A stretch of DNA of 64,000 nucleotides from Crocodylus rhombifer (lineage: Eukaryota; Chordata; Crocodylia; Crocodylidae). The stretch covers positions 258,392 through 322,391 of the forward strand of contig JAVSML010024345.1 of NCBI GenBank assembly GCA_038503035.1, in the 5' to 3' direction. Positions 22,027 through 31,900 of the stretch are shown here, piece after piece (within the stretch, counting starts at the first letter, position 1; each line of letters opens with the position of its first letter). A program made the translations under genes and the position numbers. The notes beneath the pieces were generated by a model. It ran no database searches. It saw only the letters and a list, made by a program, of their open reading frames with translations, and had not been told where the DNA came from.

Positions 22027-22316
22027 GGATATATGTTATAGCTGTGTTGGTTAAGAAAGAGAGATAAACAAAGCTCTTGGGTTAGAGGCAGTATCTTTTA
22101 TTAGACCAACTGAATAGTAGCAAAAAAATGTCTGTTGTTGCAAGCTTTCCCTTCTTCAGGCTGAGGAGAACTCAAAGATTGGAAGAGTGCTCCTAGATGG
22201 AAAGGGTAGACAAGGTTCTTTGGGTGAATCTGGTATCTTTTATTAGACCAACTTAAATAGTTGGACATTTTTTTTCTATGTCCTTAGACCAACACGGCTA
22301 CAACCTACACCCCTAG
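22027..22316. repeat. Two inverted copies of the GTAGCCGTGTTGGTCTA interspersed repeat
   Basis: Plus-orientation phrases TATAGCTGTGTTGGTTAAG, GTATCTTTTATTAGACCAAC and CCCTTCTTCAGGCTGAGG occur on the left. On the right, GTATCTTTTATTAGACCAAC recurs and then CTTAGACCAACACGGCTACA, the reverse complement of the head. The unit recurs at 49143 and in the arms at 6750. It is a widespread reptilian repeat; I cannot name its class with confidence. Confidence 0.65.
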
Positions 22317-22399
22317 GTGGAAAAGAAACTTCGTTGTGTACAGGGGAGGTTTATCTTCCATGTGTCAGGGATACATGTTACATGGAAACATGGATGATA

Positions 22400-23180
22400 C
22401 CGTATTTAGCTGTTCGGAAATGTAAACTTCATTGCCAACCGAACAGAACAAATGTTCACCTCCCTGCCTGACACAGGACACCTCCAGGGAAGAAGCCTGC
22501 CTAGTCTGCACGTCACAGAGCAACTCTGGCACGAAAGGCCACTGAGGTGCCTCGGGGAATCACCTCCCACCTCCCACCTGCTCTGGACAGCGTACAAGAG
22601 CCGAAGTCCTACAGATACGACCGATCCCGCGAACCTCGGAACAGCACCCGCCGCGCGCCCCACCCCCGGGGCCGAGGCCCCGCCCTCACCGGAAGTTGCC
22701 GCCGCTGGGACTGCTAGCTCGCCGCGGGCGGCACTTCCGGCTGCGGGATGGGGTGGCTGCAGCCTGAGCGGGGTTGGCAGTATCCGCCACCGGGAGCCCC
22801 CGCCGCCACCACGTAATGCCGCCGCCCCGCCCAGGTGAGGTAAGGTGCGGCCCGCCTCTCTGTGCTCCGTGTCTGCGCGAGGGGCGCGGTCTCACGGCAG
22901 CCGGCTGGTGGGGCCGGGTCCCAGGTGCTGTCTCCCGCAGCTGGCGCCGGCCGTGCGGTGACCCGGGCTTTGGGGCAAGGTCCCGAGCCGCGCAGCGCTG
23001 CAGACGGGCCGCGGGACTGCCTGGCTGGGTCCCACGCTCCGCTGCTGGTGGCCGGTCGGCTTCATTTGATCGTGGGCTTGTGGGGGCTGCGGAGGCTTCT
23101 CTCCTCATCAGCCTCGGGAAGGAGTCTCTGTCTTGGGAGCTGCCAGAGGCAGCGTCCAAGGGCCGGCCAGAAAACTTCCC
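22400..23180 (+). promoter_or_regulatory. SAMD8: CpG island and probable SAMD8 promoter
   Basis: The only strongly CpG-dense stretch in the window, densest at 22620-23030. It lies upstream of the SAMD8 coding exons and about 14 kb divergent from DUSP13A. It contains ACCGGAAGT at 22688-22696 and GCACTTCCGG at 22731-22740, two ETS/GABPA-type sites facing each other 35 bases apart, a housekeeping-promoter signature. No TATA box is evident. Assignment to SAMD8 is by position and orientation, since the gene has a noncoding first exon in mammals. Confidence 0.75.
22745..22834 (+). other. SAMD8: Predicted noncoding first exon of SAMD8 (start approximate)
   Basis: A strong donor (CCCAG followed by GTGAGG) lies at 22834/22835, with a second option 5 bases downstream (GTGAG then GTAAGG). 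The transcription start is unknown and is placed here only just below the ETS pair. Spliced to the acceptor before 43486 (or 43459), the leader would hold two short upstream frames: ATG at 22748 to TAA at 22816 (22 codons), and an ATG at 22816-22818 that overlaps that stop. Confidence 0.45.
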
Positions 23181-23186
23181 TTAAAG

Positions 23187-23496
23187 CAGCGGTTCTCAAA
23201 TCAGGGGCCTGCAGCCTCTTGGGGTGCCACGAGGCCCTTTCAAGGGGGCCCCAGGGTGCTGCACGCAGTGAGTACTGCTCCCCGTGCGAACGATAAACAT
23301 GGAGACTCAAGCAGGGATTCTGAGTGTTAAATCCGTCCTGGCCTGTTGTGGGATCTCAGTACTGCGCCCCAGAGACGCTGCTGCTCTTATTTTACCACAC
23401 TCAAAAAAGCGTGGAAAATAAGACTTAGTATTTCCAAGAAGTGGGTCTCTAGTCTAATGAAGGGTGTGTTGAGCCTAAAAAGGTTGAGAACTGCTG
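23187..23496. mobile_element. hAT-type MITE with target-site duplication
   Basis: The ends CAGCGGTTCTCAA and TTGAGAACTGCTG are terminal inverted repeats. CCTTAAAG at 23179-23186 and CCTTAAGG at 23497-23504 form an 8-base target duplication with one difference. The 310-base interior holds no transposase. It lies in SAMD8 intron 1 just downstream of the CpG island. Confidence 0.88.
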
Positions 23497-23504
23497 CCTT
23501 AAGG

Positions 23505-25742
23505 TTTTGCTGGTTAAAGTGTTTTTTTCATTTTAGTTGATTTATCCAGAGTGCCTAACTGTTTTTCTTATTCCAGTCAGCAGTCTTCATAGCAGAACAT
23601 TTCTGATGGAAGCAGAAAGACACAAGAACACTAGCATATGTAGGGAGTACACAAGTAATGCTGTGTACAAGTTTGCTGTGTTTGAGCATGTTTATTTGGA
23701 GAATGTGGTGTTTTGCTTTCTGCTTAAAACGGGATTGATAGTTGGTACGAATTGGGGCCCCCTGAAGGTCAGGTTTCTGAACTATGTAGCCTGAGGCTGG
23801 GAAGAAGCTTGTAGCTATGTTGCCTGTGCTGTTCAGGTTCTGTGATTGAATGAGTTGGGTTTCCAAAATGTAGCAGTTTTCTTGACTTTCTTACAGATCT
23901 GTTTATCTGGCTATAGGCTATGCATAAAGAAATGTTTTCATTTGGGTTGAGCTTCCTCTTGCAAACATACTCTGATAGTTATTTTTTCCCAGCTTCGTAA
24001 ATAAATGGGCAAAAAAGCTGATGACAGAGAAGGATTTAGTGTTTCTCGTCTCAGTTTGTTGTTTTACAAATACAGTTCATCTGGCCTTGTGACTTTCTGG
24101 GTTTCTGTGTCCAGCTTTTAAAATCCAGGAATCTGGCAGGTTATGCTGTCAGCAAAATTATTCAACAAATAAGCTTGTGCTGGGTATGGTCCATTTCCAC
24201 AGAACTCATTCATGCAGCTGGATGTTGAGTGGCACAATCTCAACACGGAGAGAGAGGGTACTCCATTTGAGGGTGACAAGGACAAGGCAGGACTTAATCT
24301 GGAATTGCTCCTTGTATTTAGGAGTGATTGCAATAGTACCTGGCACCAGATGCCAGAAAGAAGAGATTCCTAGGCTCTTATGCCTGTTCTGGTAGTATCA
24401 GTGTAGGAGAGAAAGTGCACAGAATTAAATGCAGAAGCATAAGCAACAGAGGAAGGAGGTGGGGAAGAAGGAACCCTGTTAGGAGAGAGAATAAGTGTTG
24501 GGGTGAGAGAGGGGGAAAGGAAGGAGTAGATGACACATGGAAAAGATAGGAATTATGAAGGGAGGTGGATTAAGAGCTTTGGGTTCAGGCCTGAAACTGT
24601 GGATGCTATTGGAGGGCTTGTGCGGAAGACAGGCTTACAGAAAGACAATTCTTTTAGAATGTGAATTGGAAGCCAAGATTCCCAAGTTGTTGTCTAGCTG
24701 TGAAACACACTTGTAAAGTCTCTCATGGTCCACATGGAGGGTAGCTGGAGAAAGTTACGCTGTTGGCTCAAAGAATATGGGTCTGTATCTAAATCTAAAG
24801 ACCCATCCCTTCTAATAAGCCATATGGGGATCAGTATGGCTCCTTATGATGAAAAGTTATTTGGTGTTGGTTTTTTTTAATGTTGTATAAAATTGTATAA
24901 AAATCCTGCTAAGCTTTAATCTGGAAGACAGTCTGTAGATATAGTGAATGTGTATCTGACTTAAAGGCAGCCTGTTAAAATCTGTTTCTCAGAAATGGAA
25001 TTAAAACTTACCTGGTCGTGTTCATTCATTAACTGCAGGTAGATCTTTTATTTATACTTTGTCAACATGTAATTCCATAGCTTTTTCTAATTGGCAAGTG
25101 GTTGGAATGAAAGTTAAAAGTTACCAGCACTATGAGTAGGTCTTCGTTCTTTCTCAGGTCCCTTAGTATATCTGCTTATTTTCCTATCTGATCTTTTTTT
25201 TTCCCCTCCATACCTTTCAGCCCATCTTTTGTATTTGCATGGAACAGCCTCTGAAAAAAGGTTAGTTTCCATTTTTACATGACAAGATTCGTATTTATAA
25301 TCATTCATGTCAATGCTTCTCTCTATTTCCAGTTCTAACTCACTTCAGCAGTGTTGTTTATTTAATTCATGTAGCACCGCTCTGAGGGCAGAGTTGGAGT
25401 CTGATTCTGAAATCAGTTTGTAGGGCTAGGTCTTGACTTCTGCCCTGAGAGCTGCTCAGCTGAACCCTGTTTATGCAGAGATCTGAAGTCAGTAGATGCT
25501 CTGATATACTGTAGGGTTCAAGGTTGCTGGAATTACTTGACATACAAAGTGATACCATATTCTCTAAGGCAAAGTTTACTGTCTGCTTTGAGTAATAGGA
25601 TACAGCATCTTCAGGTAGGAAGTAAAGAATACTGAAACTTCAGGGGAGACTAAGCACCTCTGCTCTTGCAAAAAACTCTCTGTGATCATTAACTATTATG
25701 GGTGAGGATCACTTTTTTATTTGAAGGTGTCACCTTTTAAAC
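23505..25742. other. SAMD8 intron 1, nothing recognised
   Basis: AT-rich intronic sequence without a recognisable exon or repeat. Frames of up to about 100 codons show no conserved content. Confidence 0.5.
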
Positions 25743-25936
25743 AATAGGCACATCTATGTGTCCACTTTAATATGCATTAGCTTATTTTAATGTGCATTAA
25801 AGCATTACAAAAAACATTTTGTTTAGCTAATACGCATTAAAATAGGCTAATGTGCATTTTTCTAGTACTGTGTAACAGAGGTAGTAGCTTGAATGCGCGA
25901 CCTAAACCGCATTAATTGAACACGTAGACATACCCA
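25743..25936. mobile_element. Palindromic MITE (Chompy-like)
   Basis: The outer ends AATAGGCACATCTATGTGTC and, on the other strand, CTGGGTATGTCTACGTGTTC are similar inverted repeats. Inside, ATGCATTAGCTTATTTTAAT pairs with ATTAAAATAGGCTAATGTGC around a short loop, so nearly the whole 190-base unit folds back on itself. A related end (TGTCTAC or TGTCCAC) occurs at 39909 and 42184. Confidence 0.7.
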
Positions 25937-26909
25937 GTGTGACTGTGTAACTAAATATGATGCTGATGCAGTTTCATCATTCTGTGTAGAACAGTTAGCT
26001 AGAGTAGAGCACTAATTTACAGCCAATTCATAATTAAATTTGCTTTTTGGATGCCAATATTGACAGTGAAAGCAATATTTTTTTGCTAGCATGGAACAGT
26101 TCCAAAGTTACAGATTCCCTGTGCTCAGTATAGTCTAAGCAGTTTGGATGTTGTTGGCATTGTTTTGCCTTAGTTAATTATCTGGACATCTAATCTCTCT
26201 GAACAAAATACAGTTATTATCTATAAAGTTAAACTAAGTGTTGTTTCTTTTCTTTGAAGAATTTGTTACAACCCAGAGAAAATGATGAAAAATTATTTAG
26301 TAATTTAATGTAAACTGTTGGATCATTCTTTCTTAGTGTTATCTGAAAAACAGCAGGGGTGAGAGAGAGAACATTTTATTTTAGTTAAATGCATGTTTTC
26401 TTTATCTTACTGTAGCTACTTACAGTTTTTTGCTTATCTGCATTGGCAGAACCTCACCCAGACACTTTCCCACAAAAGTTGCTGAGTGACTTCATGCAAA
26501 TGCAGAGGTTACTTAACATGAATCACTGCACAGAGTCACTTCCTAAGGTTTTCTCTTGAAATTAAGCTGTAGCATATCCCAAAGTTATCCTATCTCTTTC
26601 TCATTCATTAACATAGAATATGAACAAGATTGTGACATTTGAAGTGTAAATGTTATTAGTTTATTGTAGCAGTCAAATTTTTAAAATGTGAACTCTTCTA
26701 GGTGAAGGTAGATGCTAATGTATTTGCTTCTGATAGACTTGTTGACCTCAAAGCGTGGTGCAGGCCCCAGTTTTGCAAAGATTTATATGCAAGTGTGTCT
26801 TTGTAAACTTGGATATCTATTGGAACTCGGTGGGATGACTTTGGTATGTGAATCTTACAGAATTGGGATCACAGTGTGTAAATTATTTGAAACCAGGGAT
26901 TATATAAAC
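25937..26909. other. SAMD8 intron 1, nothing recognised
   Basis: AT-rich, no supported feature. Confidence 0.5.
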
Positions 26910-27805
26910 CAGGGTGCCAAACATAGGGCCACAAGCAAGATGTGGCCCACAGAGCTGGGTCATCCAGCCCAGAGACTTTTTCCCGGACTCGGGTTATGAT
27001 GTGGGATCTATCAGCCCCAGCAGGCAAGCTCTTAGGTGAGACCTGTGGCACTGGAGCCCCAGCAGCACCATGGCCTTTCTGTTCTCATGGTGGCTGCCGA
27101 GTGCCCATGTGAGAGAGAAGGCCTTGGAGTCCCAGCAGCACCATGGTACAAGCCCAATACCATGGCTTGTTCCTTCAGCAGCAGCAGAGTGCCTGCAGTG
27201 TTAGTCATCTTTCCAAAGTGCTGTTGTGCCCAGGCAAGAGTAGCAGCATGGAAGCCCCATGGATGCTGCCACATGAACACGCCTCAGTGTTGTTGCAGCT
27301 CCAGCCCTATAGCTCTTGCCTGGGCACTTGACTGCTACTGTGAGCAAAAGCTGCAGTGTTTCTGCAGTTTTCATCTGGGTACTTGGCTGCAGCCATGAGA
27401 ACATACCATGGTGCTACTGAGGCTCCAGTGCTGCAGCTCACGCCCAGGTGCTTGGCTGCTGCCATGAGAAGAAGCCATGGTGCTGTTGAAGCTCTGGTGC
27501 CACAGCTCTCGAGTTCGACTGCCAGGCATCCAATGCAAGAGCAGTGGTGCTGGAGCCTCAACAGCACGGTGGGAAGAAGTCCAGCCCCATGGTTTGTTTC
27601 TTCAACAGCAACCAACCACTTGGGATGCCAGGCCACTTCCTGATTGTCTTGAAGCAGGCACTGCATGTACTAGATCTGGCATGAGCAATAGAGTCTGTGA
27701 GCCCCGTTTGGCCCACTGAGCCAGCCCTACACCATTCACCTGCCCCATATATCAATCCTGTGCCACTTATCCATCCCACAAGGCAAGGTGAGTTTGATGC
27801 CCCTG
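26910..27805. mobile_element. hAT-type nonautonomous element filled with a degenerate minisatellite
   Basis: The ends CAGGGTGCCAAAC and GTTTGATGCCCCTG are inverted. The interior consists of diverged tandem units of about 68-73 bases, seen from CCATGGTGCTACTG at 27408 and CCATGGTGCTGTTG at 27476, and from AGCAGCACCATGG at 27061 and 27134. Units alternate CCATGG, CAGCTC and CTTGGCTGC motifs. The frames of about 120 codons here follow the tandem periodicity and are not genes. Confidence 0.7.
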
Positions 27806-29639
27806 GTGATAAATGATAGCTTAACTCAGCAACCAAAAATAAAGTTATATAAAAAAAAATTGACATTATGATGATACAGTGTGAGCGAAGCATTGCATGC
27901 ATGTGCTTTTTTAGAAGGTAAGTGGGAGATCATATAAGTAGGCTGAGTAAGCCCTTTGCCTGTATAGAACAACTGAAATGAGTGGGAGCTGTGCATGCAT
28001 TCAGGTATATGTCTATGCAAATTAGCTTGCAGTTCTGAGGCTGAAGTTATTTCATCCACAATGGCAAGAAACTTAGGGGAAACTCAGTGTATTTATTAGA
28101 TGTAGATATGAAATTAAAAGACTATTTAATATCATGCTAGTGTGAGGGAATGATTCTGTAAACCTGCAAAGATCAAACTTTTTATAACAGCCTCTTGTTA
28201 GTTAAGTGGCTAAGAGAGTCGGGATGAAAGTTTTCTGATTTTCCTGCTATAATTCTGAAATGTAGGTCTGTTTTTGTACAACCAAGTGCAACAGTTCTTC
28301 AACCTAGTTGTAGTGTGCAGAATAATGTTTAACCACTAGGGCACATTCAGGGGATCCCTCTCTTTCCTTTTATTTTAATATGATAAATATTTAAAATGGG
28401 GAGAAGTCCATGGCTGCTCACCAAACTAGAAAGATCAAGCCTTGCATAATAAGAATTTGAAGGAGTAAGAGAGGGAATGAATAAAATAACCTTTTACTTG
28501 AAAGGCTCCACTGTTGCTAACAAGCAAAATACAGATAATTTTTCCCTTTCCTTTGTCTCGCCTTATTTTGCTTATGGTAGAAAAGGACATAAAGTGTACT
28601 TTGTATATTGTAAGAACAGAAAGACTTAGAACTGAAGTAGCAAAACCAATCCTGCCCTGTTTGCTTATGTTATCTTGAAGTAGGAAAAAAATAATTAGTG
28701 CCTAAATAGTTCTTGTCAGAGTGATATACAAATACTAATAGAGCAGTATTTGCAATAATGCTCTGATACAGTGTAGTGCTTGATTAGTTGATTTTAAAGT
28801 CAGTACCACGAGTGAGGATGAAAGATGTTTTGTTGGTTAGGTTGGAGGTTGAGCTTTTCAGTGTTTGTGGGAGCACCGTATCACCTATTTGGATTAACAA
28901 GGTGTAAAGATAAAGTACCAGTTAGTGTATGGTTCAGCTTACTACAAAACATAATTACATTTTTACTGATTCTGAATCCAATTTACATGTGAGTAATTTC
29001 CTGCTGTTTGCTTGCAGTAGGGATATGTAGACAATCTAATCAAAAAGTCTTTCTAAACATAAGAAATTTGATATGTAGATTAGCAGAATAAATGATAAAA
29101 TAGTTTAGCAGTTCCGATCTATTGAGGGCACTTACTTTTTTCCTTCCATTTCAAAATCTAGAACAAAAGATTAGTTACAATACTAGATACAAGTTTGCTT
29201 TTCTTTATAATTATGGCTGACAGTGCTGTGTGCTGTCTGAGTGGCATTTTGTGGTAATGATAGCAGCAAAATACTCATAAGAGAGAGTGTGCGTGACTTG
29301 ACACTTGAAATGAGTTGGTCTTTAAGGTGGCACCCTGATCTGCCTTTTATGTAAGAATGGGTGTCAAAGAATTATTTTTCTTTTCTTCCCTTTCTAATTT
29401 AAAGTAACCAATATACTACCACTGATTATCCTTTTATTTACAATGTCACATATAGCTATAACAATTTAGTTGTGTGTTATATTGATTGTGCAAGAATAGA
29501 CGTCTAGATTTTACAAGATGTGTGGTTTCATTTTAAGAGTTGGGCTAAGGATCAGCTCCTTACATTAGTGAGCATCCTCCAAAAAGAAGGAAGCCATTAT
29601 TACAGGCTCACTAACCTTGTAGGGAAGGCTTCAAACCAG
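27806..29639. other. SAMD8 intron 1, nothing recognised
   Basis: AT-rich sequence with no convincing repeat or coding signal. Confidence 0.5.
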
Positions 29640-29897
29640 GTTCACTAGGGGATGGAGGCAAAAGCTGAGATAAGTAAAGAGCCAAAGGACATACATAAAA
29701 ATAGAGTAGAGGGAATAGCAGGAGCCCAGTGTTCTCAGGGAGAAAAGAGTTAGTCAGTTACCTGAAATGTTTATATACTAATGTGAGAAGCGTGTGGAAT
29801 AAACAGGAAGAATTGGAGGTCCTAGTACAATTGTGGAATTGGGATTAGAGGTGTGGCAAGATAGTCATGTGACTGGAGTACTGTTATGTACTCACAT

Positions 29898-30320
29898 GAT
29901 CAGGGAGCAGCAGGGCAGGCCCTATGAGGAGAGGCTACGGGACCTGAACCTGTTCAGCCTCCACAAGAGAAGGCTGAGGAGGGATCTAGTGGCCTGTTAC
30001 AAACTAGTCAGGGGGGATCAGCAGGCACTGGGGAAGTCCCTGTTCCCCTGAGCACTGCCAGAAGTGACCAGGAGTAAGCTGGTAGAGGGTAGATTTAGGC
30101 TAGATATCAGGAGGCAGTACTTCATGGTCAGGGCGGCTAGGATCTGGAACCAGCTTCCAAGAGAAGTGGTGCTGGCTCCTACCCTGGGGGCCTTTAAGAG
30201 GAGGTTAAATGAATACCTTGCTGGGGTCATTTGACCCCAGTACTCTTTCCAGCCACGGCAGGGGGTTGGACTAGATGATCTACTCGGGTCCCTTCCGACC
30301 CTAGAAACTATGAAACTATG
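29898..30320 (+). mobile_element. Young CR1 3' end inside an older CR1 relic
   Basis: [53 protein letters not shown] and the terminus GGTCCCTTCCGACCCTAGAA with CTATGAAACTATG mark a CR1 3' end. Endonuclease-like sequence of the older relic continues on both sides. Confidence 0.92.
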
Positions 30321-30828
30321 TATAGGTATAACTTGATCATGAAGGATAGGCAGGGGGAAAAGGGGAGGAATTTGTGTGTATATATAAAGGAGATGTATGT
30401 GTATTCTGAAGTGCAGTACTAAGTGGAAAGCTGGTCTGTTGAGAGCCTGTTGGAAAGGTCTGGGTGCATCAAGGAAGATGTCATGGTGAGCATCTCCAGT
30501 AAACCACCAAAGCAGGAGAAAGAGCTGTACAAGGACTTCTTTAAATAACTAACAGAACTTTCCAAATCACAGGACACGGTTCTCATGGTGGACTTCAAAA
30601 ACTGTAACATCTGCTAGGAGGGGAACACAGAAGTCCTCAAGTAGTCCAGCAAATTGTTAACGTGTGCTGGGGATAACTTTTTGGTACAAGTGACAAAAAG
30701 TCCAGCTATGCAGGGGAGCTCTTCTCAATTGGCTGCTTACAAATAGGGAGGAATTTGTTGTGAAAGTGAGGGTGGAAGATGACTTGGGTGACAGTGACCA
30801 TGAAATGATGGAGTTCAAGATACTAAGG

Positions 30829-31351
30829 CGGGGTGGGCAAAATCTGGCCAGTGGCTGGACTTCATTTCCCAGAAACCCCTCTCTGGATCGCTGCAGCTGG
30901 TTTTCATGGAGACCTCGGCAGTGGTGGGGGCCATGACAGTGCGGGACCAGGGTTTCCATGGAGACTGGCCCCAGCAGTGCTGGCAGGGCACGTGGCTGAG
31001 CAGGGAGCTGCTCTGGGTCTGGGTCTGGGATCTTGCAGCAATGACAGAATGGTCGGAGCCAAGGAAAAGCCACGACCTGCTGTCTGCACATATATGGGCA
31101 GCAGGTGGCAGTTCTGCCCCACCTCTGTCACTGCCACAAGATCCTAGCCCTGAAGTGGCTCCCCGCTCAGCTGCACATCCTGCCAGTGCTGCTGGGGCCA
31201 GTCTCCATGGAACCCTGGCCCTGCATTGTCATAGCACTGCTGCTGCTGGGGTCTCCATGGAAACTGGTAGCAGCAGTGGTGGGCAGAGGCTGCTGGGAAA
31301 TGGAGTCCACTGCAGACCCTATCTGGCCCTGCAGGACTTTGCCTGCCCTTG
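30829..31351. mobile_element. hAT-type MITE with internal repeats, inserted in the old CR1 relic
   Basis: The left terminus CGGGGTGGGCAAAATCTGGC and the right terminus GACTTTGCCTGCCCTTG are inverted. Subterminal TTCATTTCCCAGAA and CTGGGAAATGGAGTC also pair. TACTAAGG and CCCTAAAG flank it as a decayed 8-base duplication. The inside repeats the TCCATGGA-GACTGG-CCCCAGCAG theme at 30952, 31204 and 31252. The frames of 100-170 codons here are compositional. Confidence 0.7.
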
Positions 31352-31900
31352 CCCTAAAGGTAGGAAAGAAAGAGAACAGCAGAATAAAGATACTGGACTT
31401 CAGAGAAGTCTTTAATGAACTCAGGGAGTTGGTATCCAGGATTCCTTGGCAAACAAATCTGATGGGGAGGAAAGAGCCCAGGGGAGAGGGCTGTGCTTTT
31501 AGGAGTTGGCAGTAAGGGTAAAGGAGCAAACTATCCTGATGTGATAAAAGAATGGGAAGTGCAATAGGAGGTCAGCCTCGCTAAACAGAGATTTCAGTGA
31601 GTTGAAATGCAACAGAGAACCCTACAAGAAGTGTAAAATTGGTCACATTACCAGGAAGGAATACAACAAGATTACATAGACATGCAGGAAGACAATCAGG
31701 AAGACCAAGCCACAATTTGTGATGCAACTGGTAGGGGCTTAAAAGGCAATTAAAAAGTATGCTACAAGTATGTCAGAAGTAAGTGGAAGACCAAAGGAAA
31801 TGCAGTTCAGGGGGAAAACTCTATAGAATCTCAGCCAGTGCTAAGCAGATAATTTAATTGTCAACATTGGAAGAGCAGGAGTATCTCCTGGAGATGTATC

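Larger units (their letters stand above)
29640..31900 (+). mobile_element. Ancient CR1-clade LINE relic, endonuclease region, with two later insertions
   Basis: Plus-strand broken translation follows a CR1 ORF2 endonuclease: TNVRSVWNKQEELEVLVQLW near 29780, then (after the insertion at 29898) NLIMKDRQGEKGRN near 30335, VDFKNCNIC near 30590 (the GDFNYPDI block), EGNTEVLK, DNFLVQVT near 30675, and a SDHEMMEF-like stretch near 30800 (the GxSDH block). After the second insertion, FREVFNELRELVS near 31400 begins the linker to the RT. Stops and frameshifts are frequent. Confidence 0.7.

Noticed and set aside
22686..23184. Frames of 136-157 codons on both strands of the CpG island
   Set aside because: Proline, arginine and alanine-rich shadows of CpG content, open on both strands; better explained as promoter and leader.
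26910..27805. Glutamine and cysteine-rich coding region
   Set aside because: Frames follow a tandem repeat of about 70 bases inside an element with inverted ends.
30833..31415. Frames of 104-169 codons on the plus strand
   Set aside because: They lie inside a hAT MITE with internal repeats and have matching open frames on the other strand.
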